A DNA stretch of 64,000 bases, taken from positions 19,895-83,894 of the forward strand of contig JAKAQL010000001.1 in the NCBI GenBank assembly GCA_021822605.1, written 5' to 3'. This document shows positions 57,463 to 64,000 of the stretch, in pieces. Made by a program: the position numbers and the translations under genes. The notes under the pieces are model-generated. The model was not told the origin of the DNA, ran no database searches, and saw only the letters and a program-made list of their open reading frames with translations. The DNA is from Actinomycetes bacterium (GTDB lineage Bacteria; Actinomycetota; Acidimicrobiia; Acidimicrobiales; Acidimicrobiaceae). How positions within the stretch are numbered: the stretch's first letter is position 1; each line of letters starts with the position of its first letter.

Positions 57463-58320
57463 ATGCAAGCGCGCTGCGATCTTCATCTCCACTCAGACGC
57501 CTCAGATGGGTCGGTACCTCCTGATCAACTGGCCGCAAATCTTGGACATGTTCATCTGGCGGTTCTGACCGATCACGACACCCTTGCGGGTAGTGCCGCC
57601 TTTGCCAAGGTGGTTGATTCGGAGCTTCCAGTCCCCGATGGGGTTGAAATCTCATTGCGATGGGAGAGCGGCACGTTTCACCTGCTTGTTTATGGTAACT
57701 CCCTCGCCCGGACTGAGCTTGCGACGAGGATCGACGAACTCGCAGTAGCGCGCCAGAATCGTAATCTTGAGCTTTTAGACCGAGCCAATCAGTACGGGCT
57801 TTCGATCACCGAGGAGGAGGTGCTCGCGGTGGCCGGAACCACAGATTTTCAGGCCAAGAGCGTGGGTCGACCTCATTTCGCAAGGGTCCTCGTCGACCAT
57901 GGTTATGCCGAGAGTATCCAGGACGCGTTCGACCGGTATTTGGCAAAGGGGAGGCCGCTGTACAGCCCAAAGACACTGTTTGGCTTCGATGAGATCGGAC
58001 CGCTTTGTGCCGATCTAGGTTTAGTGGCTGTCGTCGCACACCCGTTCAGCCTTGGCCTGCCCCTCTCTTCACTGGCTAGCACCCTGGCTGATTACCGTCG
58101 GATAGGACTTGTCGGGCTTGAGTGTCTGTATGCGGGCTACACGCCAGAACAGCGAACACAGCTCACCCAGATCGCCCGAGACCTCGATCTGTTGGTCACC
58201 GGTGGCTCTGACTACCATGGCACCTTCAAGCCAGGACTCGAACCATTGAAGGGCTTTGGGGACTTGGTCGTCCCAGCCGAGGTTGGCGACCGACTGCTAG
58301 AGTCACTGAATCGTTCTTGA
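57463..58320 (+). CDS. PHP domain phosphoesterase (TrpH/YciV-like)
   Basis: 285 residues. The PHP metal motifs are DLHLHSDASDGS near the N-terminus, LTDHDTLAG, VEISLRW with its conserved Glu, GRPHFARVLVDHG, VVAHPFSLG and GSDYHG near the end. This is the RNase AM (YciV/TrpH) group that removes 5'-terminal nucleotides from RNA or hydrolyses 3',5'-bisphosphonucleotides. ATG 57463 is chosen just before DLHLH; the 51 upstream codons in frame are not family-like. Just downstream lie two tRNA genes, agreeing with an RNA role but not proving it. Confidence 0.88.
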   Translation: MQARCDLHLHSDASDGSVPPDQLAANLGHVHLAVLTDHDTLAGSAAFAKVVDSELPVPDGVEISLRWESGTFHLLVYGNSLARTELATRIDELAVARQNRNLELLDRANQYGLSITEEEVLAVAGTTDFQAKSVGRPHFARVLVDHGYAESIQDAFDRYLAKGRPLYSPKTLFGFDEIGPLCADLGLVAVVAHPFSLGLPLSSLASTLADYRRIGLVGLECLYAGYTPEQRTQLTQIARDLDLLVTGGSDYHGTFKPGLEPLKGFGDLVVPAEVGDRLLESLNRS

Positions 58321-58359
58321 GTTTTTCCATCGCTGCGGTGAGAGGGAGAATGGGTCTTA

Positions 58360-58365
58360 TATACT
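58360..58365 (+). promoter_or_regulatory. Probable -10 element of the tRNA transcript
   Basis: TATACT in an A/T-rich stretch 25 bp upstream of tRNA-Asp, right after the end of the PHP gene. It lies where a promoter for the two-tRNA transcript would be expected; no clear -35 is seen. Confidence 0.4.
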
Positions 58366-58390
58366 GATCTACTTGCGAGCGATTGCGTAG

Positions 58391-58465
58391 GGACCCGTGG
58401 TGCAGCTCGGAGTGCACGCCGGCCTGTCAAGCCGGAGGTCGCGGGTTCAAATCCCGTCGGGTCCG
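58391..58465 (+). tRNA. tRNA-Asp (GTC)
   Basis: Complete 75-nt cloverleaf: acceptor GGACCCG / CGGGTCC, D arm GTGCAGCTCGGAGTGCAC, anticodon stem CCGGC / GCCGG with loop CTGTCAA (anticodon GTC, Asp), variable AGGTC and T arm GCGGG-TTCAAAT-CCCGT. The discriminator is G, followed by an encoded CCA (58466-58468). Confidence 0.97.
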
Positions 58466-58482
58466 CCACTCTCGCTTGTTAT

Positions 58483-58555
58483 GGTCGGATAGCTCAGCAG
58501 GTAGAGCGCACGCCTGAAAAGCGTGAGGTCACCGGATCGACGCCGGTTCCGACCA
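58483..58555 (+). tRNA. tRNA-Phe (GAA)
   Basis: 73-nt cloverleaf: acceptor GGTCGGA / TCCGACC, D arm GCTCAGCAGGTAGAGC, anticodon stem CACGC / GCGTG with loop CTGAAAA (anticodon GAA, Phe), variable AGGTC, T stem ACCGG / CCGGT. Discriminator A and an encoded CCA follow. Oddity: the T loop reads ATCGACG instead of TTCGANY, so position 54 is A and position 60 is G. Confidence 0.93.
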
Positions 58556-58566
58556 CCAAAAAGAGC

Positions 58567-58585
58567 GTGCCCCATGCTGGGGCAC
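58567..58585 (+). terminator. Hairpin after tRNA-Phe
   Basis: Perfect 8-bp stem GTGCCCCA / TGGGGCAC with a 3-base loop, 8 bases after the encoded CCA. The A/G-rich lead-in and GC-rich stem fit a tRNA-operon terminator, although a T run is missing. Confidence 0.55.
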
Positions 58586-58734
58586 TGGGCGGTTGGCAGC
58601 TTGTTCCACTCAACAGAAATTTCTTGTCCCTGAACAGTCTTGCGATCGTCGAGTCCGCTAGATCTCTGCGGGGCGGGGAACGGTTAGGGGGTGATGCTCA
58701 ACTGTTTTGTGGTCAGACCTTCTAGGCTGAGGCG

Positions 58735-59349
58735 ATGGACTCAGGTGACAATGGTAACTCTAGACGCGAGCAGTTGACCGAACAGGCGACCGAGTATCTC
58801 AAGGCTAACGGTCTTGCCTCGCTGACCTATAGGAAGCTCGCCTACGAACTCGGCGTCGCGCCGAACACGCTCGAACACCACTTTGGCACCAAGGACAAGC
58901 TCCTCGAACAGCTGCTCGAGCGTCTCGCAGAAGAACAGCGTGGCGGGCTACAGGCGACGTTGCGCCAGGAGGACGCCGGGCCCGAACTCGTGTCGCGTTA
59001 CGTGCGAGCTGCGATGGTGGACATCTCGAACCTTGAGAACGAGGGTGCAAGCCAGCTCTTCTTCGAGCTAGTCGGGGCGAGCATGCGAGAGCATGACCTC
59101 TACGGTGAGTTTCTCTCTCACGCTATGAATGACTGGATCGACTTTATCTCCAGGTTCCTAGTTGAGCGCACTGAGGTCCCAGAGAGTCGAGCTCGAGTCG
59201 TCGCTCATCTGATTCTGGCCACGATCAGGGGGATCATGTTGAGCCGCGCCATGGTGGAAGCAAGTGAGCGTCCCCTCCTGGATGAAGCTGGGGATTTGTT
59301 GGGGCCGCTCCTTGAGAGCTTGATTCGGTCGGAGTCCGGAACGCCCTGA
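58735..59349 (+). CDS. TetR family transcriptional regulator
   Basis: 204 residues: an N-terminal HTH (about 10-56) with YLKANGLASLTYRKLAYELGV and TLEHHFGTKDKLLEQLLE, followed by an all-helical ligand domain (about 75-195). TetR proteins usually repress neighbouring genes until a small hydrophobic ligand binds. The genes downstream are remnants of a Liv-type transporter, so its original target may be lost. Confidence 0.88.
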   Translation: MDSGDNGNSRREQLTEQATEYLKANGLASLTYRKLAYELGVAPNTLEHHFGTKDKLLEQLLERLAEEQRGGLQATLRQEDAGPELVSRYVRAAMVDISNLENEGASQLFFELVGASMREHDLYGEFLSHAMNDWIDFISRFLVERTEVPESRARVVAHLILATIRGIMLSRAMVEASERPLLDEAGDLLGPLLESLIRSESGTP

Positions 59350-59639
59350 TCGATTTCACGGGAGCGGTTATCAATTTTCGCTTTTCAGACCCTCGCTGTG
59401 CTCCTACGCGGGCCGACCGCTCAACGTAACTCCTCGCGCGGTGCTCAGCCTAACGCTTTCGCATGATAGGCAGCTCAATCGATGTTGTCTTGGTGCCTGT
59501 AATCGATCTGCCAGCAAGATGATTGCAAGCCGGCCGGACGAACCGGTTTCGGTGTGATCACAGCTGAGCGGTGCAGCCTCATAGCCTCGTTTCGTGTCGG
59601 ATCTTGGGGGAGTTGGACGGTCCCTGGAGCCCGGTCCAG

Positions 59640-60232
59640 ATCTGGGCAGGTCACGCTCGATGGACGAGGTATCACGGGTCTGCCAACCCATACCCGATGA
59701 CGCGTGGACTCGGTTGTATCTTTCGGGCCACGGATGTCTTTTGGCGGTTGAACGTGCGGGAGTGTCTCGAGGTGGCGGTTACGTCACGATGGAAACATTC
59801 CGAGAAACTCCTTGGCTCGTTTGTCTGTGATGTTGATGATGAGGTAGCCTTCCCCCTCGATGAGGTTGGGCTATCGGGACTCGCGCACGCAATGTCGCGC
59901 GACCTTCCTCACGGTGACCAGCGTGCCTTGGAGGTTGCGCTGGCGTTGGCGATGCAGCCAAGGTGCTATTGCTTGATGAACCGACGGCAGGAATGTCTCC
60001 CTCCGAGACCTCACGAGCGGTGAATTTAGTCAGGGAACTGGTGGAGACGAAAGGAATTACGGTACTCATTGTGGAGCATGACGTGAGCGTAGTCTTCTCG
60101 CTCGCCGATATCGTGACGGTGATGCACCAGGGTCAGACGATTGCCGAGGAACCCCCGGATGAGATTCGTAAGAACCCTACAGTCGTCGAGGTGTATCTGG
60201 GTACGTCTGAGTTTAGCAAGGGGCTCTCATGA
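59640..60232 (+). pseudogene. Decayed LivG-type ABC ATPase gene
   Basis: LivG pieces can be read in three frames: SGQVTLDGRGITGLPTHTR (about 59640-59697), then LGCIFRATDVFWRLNVRECL through SRDLPHGDQRALEVALALAM (about 59705-59960), then LLLDEPTAGMSPSETSRAV and TVLIVEHDVSVV to the stop at 60232. Two frameshifts, near 59697 and near 59960, separate them. The N-terminal Walker A region is missing altogether. The C-terminal part looks intact and is preserved in its own frame of 89 codons. It overlaps the livF remnant by four bases as in the living operons. Confidence 0.85.
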
Positions 60233-60930
60233 TCTTAGAGCTGGAGTCCATCAACACGTACTATGACCGTAGCCATGTTTTGCAGGGGGTTTCCCTCTCG
60301 ATCGAGACAGGAGAGGTGGTCGGGCTCTTGGGTCGCAATGGGGCAGGAAAGACGACGACGCTTCGCAGTGTGACGGGTTTGACCCCTCCTCGCTCTGGGA
60401 CCGTGAGCTTCGAAGGCAATCAGATACAGGGAAAGGCGGCATACAGGATCGCCAATATGGGAATCGGCTTGGTCCCGAGCGGGAGGCGTGTGTTCGGGGA
60501 TCTCACTGTTCGACAAAATTTGGTCTTAGCAGCCAAGGCTGCACGCAAGAGCGAGACCGCCTGGGATGTCGACCGAGTCGTCGCTGCTTTCCCCAAGCTT
60601 TCGGCCCTGATGGATCGTCGGGCTGGCGTTCTCTCGGGTGGAGAGGCGCAGATGGTCAAGCTCGGGAGAGCATTGCTCGGCAATCCTCAACTTTTGCTCC
60701 TCGATGAGCCCTCTGAAGGTCTCACCCCTACCATCGTTGAGGAGGTCGGCCGACAGCTCCATGAACTCAAAGACCTTGGCATGTCGATGCTGATCAGTGA
60801 GCAGAACATGGGGTTTGCTCTCCCGATCATCGACCGAGGCTATGTCCTGTAGAAAGGGAGAATCCGCCTCGAGGCGACTGCCGAGGATCTTCGCTCCAGC
60901 GACGAGGCTCGTCATCTGCTGGGTGTCTAG
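60229..60930 (+). pseudogene. LivF-type ABC ATPase gene interrupted by an in-frame amber codon
   Basis: The first 207 codons are intact: start ILELESINTYYDRSHVLQGV, Walker A GRNGAGKTTTL, signature LSGGEAQMVKLGRAL, Walker B LLLLDEP, then SEQNMGFALPII. At 60850-60852, TAG stands where relatives have Glu (GYVL-E-KGRIRLE); the reading frame then continues sensibly (KGRIRLEATAEDL, then ARHLLGV) to a TAG at 60928-60930. So a single nonsense mutation removes the last 25 residues. The truncated product might fold, but its LivG partner and all membrane components are absent or broken, so the cassette is dead or dying. Confidence 0.85.
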
Positions 60931-61069
60931 TGCAGCCACTTCGATACAGGGCTGGTCATTGATTCGGTAGGCTTTCGTGATCAGGTGGCTCTACTGACGA
61001 ACTGGGAAGGGTTTGTCAAAGCCAAGTCAATGCATGATCGGTTGGATCATCACGATTCGGCGAGGAGCT

Positions 61070-61891
61070 TCAGTGGAGGCGCCCTCTTGTCGCGGTGACG
61101 AGAACGACCTGGGTGGTCAGCCGGTACTCACCATCGCGCTCGATATGTTTGCGAATCCGGTCGCCAAAGGCTGGCAGGAGGTTGTACCCGAGTTCCTCGG
61201 TCGCCACTGCTGCAGTCGTCGAGGCGGCGTAGGCGACGAGCACTTCTGGCTCCGTGACGATAATCGAGCTGGTGAGAAGCTCATAATTGACGTCTATGAA
61301 ATGCTGTCGCACGTAGGTCAACAGGCGATCGGTTGGTAGTTCGATGTTAGTGAGTGATAGATCCGAATTCGTAGTGTCGAGGCCACGTTCGTCGAGGAGT
61401 TCGCTCCAGAGGAGTCTCGCTTCGACTAGGTGTGCTTCGGCAGTCGAAGTGATGACTAGCTTTCCTGCCGAGTTGAGAACCCGTGCAAACTCTTCAATGG
61501 CATGCTGGGGGTGGGGAAGATGGTACAGCATATGGGCGGCGAGGATACGATCGAAAGAGCCAGTTGCAATCGGTAGTGCTTCGGCGTCGGCCTGGGCTTT
61601 GGCCCAGGCGGTTTCAACACTTGTGAGCATTCCCTTGGAGAGATCGGTGGCGAGCACACGACCACCTGCACGAGTGAGGGAGCGGGCATGGCGTCCATTG
61701 CCACTCCCCACATCAAGGACTCGGAGACCTTGAACTGGATCGCAGGCGTGGAGCACCTCGTCCTCAAGGTCGACTCTTGGTTGCTGGTAGTCGTAGATAG
61801 CGATCCGTGCTCCAAGTCCGTTTGAATCCGCGTATGCATGGTTGATAAGGTAGCCATGGTCCACCCGACGGGAGTGTTGCGGTTCTGGCAT
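61070..61891 (-). CDS. Class I SAM-dependent methyltransferase
   Basis: 273 residues: an N-terminal segment of about 45 residues, then motif I RVLDVGSGNGRHARSL, the post-I acidic residue in VLATDLS, GSFDRILAAHMLYHLPHPQ as motif II/III, then a Ubie-like C-terminal part. The frame is open far upstream (to 62122) but that is the shadow of the dehydrogenase gene; ATG 61891 gives a normal length. Eleven bases separate it from the dehydrogenase stop, so they are one unit. Substrate unknown. Confidence 0.85.
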   Translation of the reverse strand: MPEPQHSRRVDHGYLINHAYADSNGLGARIAIYDYQQPRVDLEDEVLHACDPVQGLRVLDVGSGNGRHARSLTRAGGRVLATDLSKGMLTSVETAWAKAQADAEALPIATGSFDRILAAHMLYHLPHPQHAIEEFARVLNSAGKLVITSTAEAHLVEARLLWSELLDERGLDTTNSDLSLTNIELPTDRLLTYVRQHFIDVNYELLTSSIIVTEPEVLVAYAASTTAAVATEELGYNLLPAFGDRIRKHIERDGEYRLTTQVVLVTATRGRLH

Positions 61892-61902
61892 GAACCACTC
61901 GC

Positions 61903-62784
61903 CTAGGAACTCGGTGAGTTTTGGGTCTGTGCAGGGTAATGGTAGAAACCCTCCCCTGACTCCTTCCCAAACTTCCCCTGATCGAGGAGGTGCTCCTTCA
62001 GGTAGGCGGCAAACTCTTGCTGTGTTTGGTCGCCTGCGACCGAGACGGCATAGGCGGTTCGTATGCCGATCACATCGAAGACCTGGAATGGTCCGGTCGG
62101 CGCGCCGGTTGCCGTGCGCCACGTCAGATCGATCATCTCGGGTTCGGCGACGCCCCGCATAAAGAGGCTGCTCGCAGCCTGAAGCCAGGGCACGAGTAGT
62201 GAGTTGAGAAGATAGCCAGCCTGTTCTTTCTTGATCTCGATAGGAATCATTCCGATCTCGTGAGCAAACGAAACCACCTGTTGGTAGATGGTCGGGTCGG
62301 TCGCTGGTGTGCCCATCACCTCCGCAGTGTTATGAATCCAGACCTCGTTGGCAAAATGCAACGCGAGAAACTTCTCGGGTCGCCCTGTTGATGCAGCAAG
62401 GTCGCTCGGCAACAGCGTTGAGGTGTTGGTCGCGATGACGGCTGTCGGTGAGAGGAGCGGGGCAAGCTTCTGGTAGAAAGTGCGTTTGAGATCCAGATTC
62501 TCGGGAACAGCCTCTATTACGAGCTCAGCACCAGACGCGGCCTCCTGGAGATCGCTGGTGAGCTTGATCCGGTCGAGTGCAAGTTGGGCGTCGCCAGGGT
62601 CACGGGTGCCAGGGTTATGAGCGTAGCGCTTGCGGAGCTGCTCAAGACGGTGCCGACCATCATCCAGGGCCCCGGTGTTGATGTCATAGCCAGTGACGTT
62701 CGCTCCTGAATAGGCGACTTGATAGGCGATCTGTGCCCCTAACACTCCGAGACCAGCGACCATTACGTTCGAAAAAGACTTCAT
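61903..62784 (-). CDS. 3-hydroxyacyl-CoA dehydrogenase, NAD-binding
   Basis: 293 residues with the Rossmann start NVMVAGLGVLGAQIAYQVA, the acidic residue in GYDINTG, VIEAVPENLDLKR and ATNTSTLLPSDLA, HFANEVW with the catalytic His. The C-terminal 3HCDH domain (about 185-280) carries NSLLVPWLQAASSL and FQVFDVIGI and ends GKFGKESGEGFYHY. Single-domain members oxidise 3-hydroxyacyl-CoA or 3-hydroxybutyryl-CoA with NAD. The catalytic segment HFANEVWIHN differs from the usual HFFNPV(P/H), so the substrate could be different. Confidence 0.85.
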   Translation of the reverse strand: MKSFSNVMVAGLGVLGAQIAYQVAYSGANVTGYDINTGALDDGRHRLEQLRKRYAHNPGTRDPGDAQLALDRIKLTSDLQEAASGAELVIEAVPENLDLKRTFYQKLAPLLSPTAVIATNTSTLLPSDLAASTGRPEKFLALHFANEVWIHNTAEVMGTPATDPTIYQQVVSFAHEIGMIPIEIKKEQAGYLLNSLLVPWLQAASSLFMRGVAEPEMIDLTWRTATGAPTGPFQVFDVIGIRTAYAVSVAGDQTQQEFAAYLKEHLLDQGKFGKESGEGFYHYPAQTQNSPSS

Positions 62785-62796
62785 AGGCCAAGCGTA

Positions 62797-64000
62797 CTAC
62801 TCATGGAGGATTGCGGTTGAATTCAAGAATGCACCGTTGGAACAGGGACCGCTCTGGGCGGAACCAGAGAGTTGGGTGACCTGGAAGCTGTCATCGGTGA
62901 GTGTCCCCGGTTGGACTGGAAGTACTTGACAGAGATAGGTCTGCACCTCCTCGGAGACAGACGCGTTGGTTCCAATGCCAAGACTCGTGAATGTAACCGG
63001 AGAGCTGAGTGTTGGAACCTCAAGGATCGTGTTACTCGTGGTCGAGGGCGCCTCGGTGATCCATTCGGCCGATGTTCCTGGACCGCTGTAGGGCTGTTTG
63101 GTGTTGAAGCTGGCGCCGGTGGAGTCATTGATGATCTGAATCTCCCAGTTGTTGGCCTTCGTGGTTTTGAAGATATTCACGGTGATCTGGTTGCCGGAGT
63201 TAACGGAGAGGGTGTTGACGTTGGTCTGGACGTTGGGCAGAATCTCCCACCACGGAAAGATCTGATAGGTGGAACCGTTGCCTTGTGGTGTCAGCTCAAC
63301 CCCGGCTTGGATCAACGAGCTGTTGGTCGCTCCGTCGATTCCTACCCACTCTGAGAGTGAACAGCCCGGGGTCGCTTGTCCGCTGTCACAGTACGCTGGC
63401 TGGTTTGCCGAGAGCGTGGGTACCGTAAAGGTGCCAGTGATAGCGTTGAAACTTCCAGGCTCAACGTAGTAACCAGCCCAGTTGGAGGATGCCTGCGGGG
63501 TGGCGCTAACTGACTGGCCCTGGAGCGGATTAGTGACGGAAAGTTCAATCGATTCGGTGGTGGTGTCGCCATGGGCATCGGTGGCGGTGACGGTTATGGG
63601 TGCCAATCCGGCGCTCTGCGGTATCCCTTTGAGAGTCCCATTTGGGGCGAGCGTAAGGCCGGGGGGTAGGCCAGTTGCTGTGACGGTTACGGAGCCATCC
63701 CCGCCGGTTACGTCGATCGAGTTGGTATAGGGCTGTCCGACGATTGCACCAGGTAGAGCTGCCGTGGATATGGTAGGACCGGATTGCCCGGCGACTGAGA
63801 CAGCAACGATAGGAGCGGAGATTTTCTGCGCACCGAGGCTTCCGTAGAAGTTGGCATCGCCAAAGTCAAAGACCCCACCATCAGCTGCAACTAACCAATA
63901 ACCTCCACCGTTTGGGACCGCTGCCATCCCCACGATTGGCGCATTCAGTGGATGCGCCCCGCCAAGGCCAGTGAGTCCATAGGTGTAGGTGGAACCGTAG
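62797..64000 (-). CDS. Secreted G1 (A4/eqolisin) glutamic peptidase with N-terminal repeats and Ig-like domain, 5'-truncated by window edge
   Basis: The frame is open to the right edge, so the start lies outside. Visible from the edge: repeats of the type [18 protein letters not shown], then [20 protein letters not shown], then [12 protein letters not shown], a beta-propeller-like unit common in secreted actinobacterial proteins. An Ig/putative cadherin-like domain follows ([13 protein letters not shown] to TESIELSV). Last comes a peptidase G1 domain starting [20 protein letters not shown], with the catalytic Gln in SLIQAGVE and catalytic Glu in SAEWITEA. Eqolisins work at pH about 2-4, again fitting an acidophile. 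Multidomain display of such a peptidase on repeats suggests a cell-surface or matrix protein (inference). Confidence 0.88.
   Translation of the reverse strand, partial: YGSTYTYGLTGLGGAHPLNAPIVGMAAVPNGGGYWLVAADGGVFDFGDANFYGSLGAQKISAPIVAVSVAGQSGPTISTAALPGAIVGQPYTNSIDVTGGDGSVTVTATGLPPGLTLAPNGTLKGIPQSAGLAPITVTATDAHGDTTTESIELSVTNPLQGQSVSATPQASSNWAGYYVEPGSFNAITGTFTVPTLSANQPAYCDSGQATPGCSLSEWVGIDGATNSSLIQAGVELTPQGNGSTYQIFPWWEILPNVQTNVNTLSVNSGNQITVNIFKTTKANNWEIQIINDSTGASFNTKQPYSGPGTSAEWITEAPSTTSNTILEVPTLSSPVTFTSLGIGTNASVSEEVQTYLCQVLPVQPGTLTDDSFQVTQLSGSAQSGPCSNGAFLNSTAILHE

Noticed and set aside
61892..62122. N-terminal extension of the methyltransferase
   Set aside because: Arg-rich shadow of the overlapping dehydrogenase gene.

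Overview
The window looks like a chromosomal segment of an acidophilic actinobacterium, most likely from the Acidimicrobiia (the Ferrimicrobium / Acidimicrobium / Acidithrix neighbourhood). This is inferred from gene content. There are two secreted proteases of acid-active families (a sedolisin S53 and a G1/A4 glutamic peptidase), extracellular repeats of the [10 protein letters not shown] type common in that class, actinobacterial-style purine genes (PurS/PurQ/PurL split, [4Fe-4S]-type PurF), moderate GC, and GTG/TTG starts behind purine-rich ribosome binding sites. No rRNA is present, so the taxonomy is not proven.

Layout. 1-1.2 kb: end of a GT4 glycosyltransferase cut by the left edge. 1.3-8.9 kb: a CitA/CitB-type two-component system divergent from a complete branched-chain-amino-acid-type ABC transporter (permease, permease, ATPase, ATPase, lipoprotein). 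9.9-11.2 kb: an MFS transporter. 11.3-16 kb (minus strand): purL with a translationally coupled two-domain GT2 glycosyltransferase. 16-18.25 kb: sparse, holding one conserved small coiled-coil gene with a good terminator. 18.25-24 kb: the tight operon purA-purD-purB-purC-purS-purQ. 24.1-29.5 kb: two head-to-head, very large YfhO-like membrane proteins. 29.6-31.3 kb (minus): two hypothetical genes and a PhzF-family isomerase. 32.2-35.3 kb: a sedolisin without a propeptide, then a degenerate 2-oxoacid-dehydrogenase-E1-like protein. 35.5-36.6 kb: a badly decayed IS630 transposase.

36.7-54.0 kb is the most interesting region: a probable catabolic island. It encodes a molybdenum hydroxylase large subunit, a LacI-family regulator, an alpha/beta hydrolase resembling 2,6-dihydropseudooxynicotine hydrolase, a beta-hydroxyacid-dehydrogenase-like oxidoreductase, a second complete Liv-type ABC importer, an ACMSD-like amidohydrolase, a creatinase/DddP-like M24 protein with an altered metal site, an E1 alpha/beta pair without E2/E3, a succinate-semialdehyde-dehydrogenase-like ALDH and a small P-loop kinase-like protein. 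Three near-palindromic LacI-type sites (consensus about TGCAWWCGNTTGYA) sit upstream of exactly the three transcription units of this region, which suggests a local regulon for uptake and breakdown of an unidentified, possibly N-containing or aromatic, compound.

54-57.1 kb (minus): purF-purM-pyrE, so most of the de novo IMP pathway lies in this window although split into three transcription units. 57.4-58.6 kb: a TrpH/YciV-like PHP phosphoesterase, then tRNA-Asp and tRNA-Phe. 58.7-60.9 kb: a TetR regulator followed by the decayed livG and amber-interrupted livF of a third Liv-type transporter. 61-64 kb (minus): a SAM methyltransferase, a 3-hydroxyacyl-CoA dehydrogenase, and a multidomain G1 peptidase that runs off the right edge.
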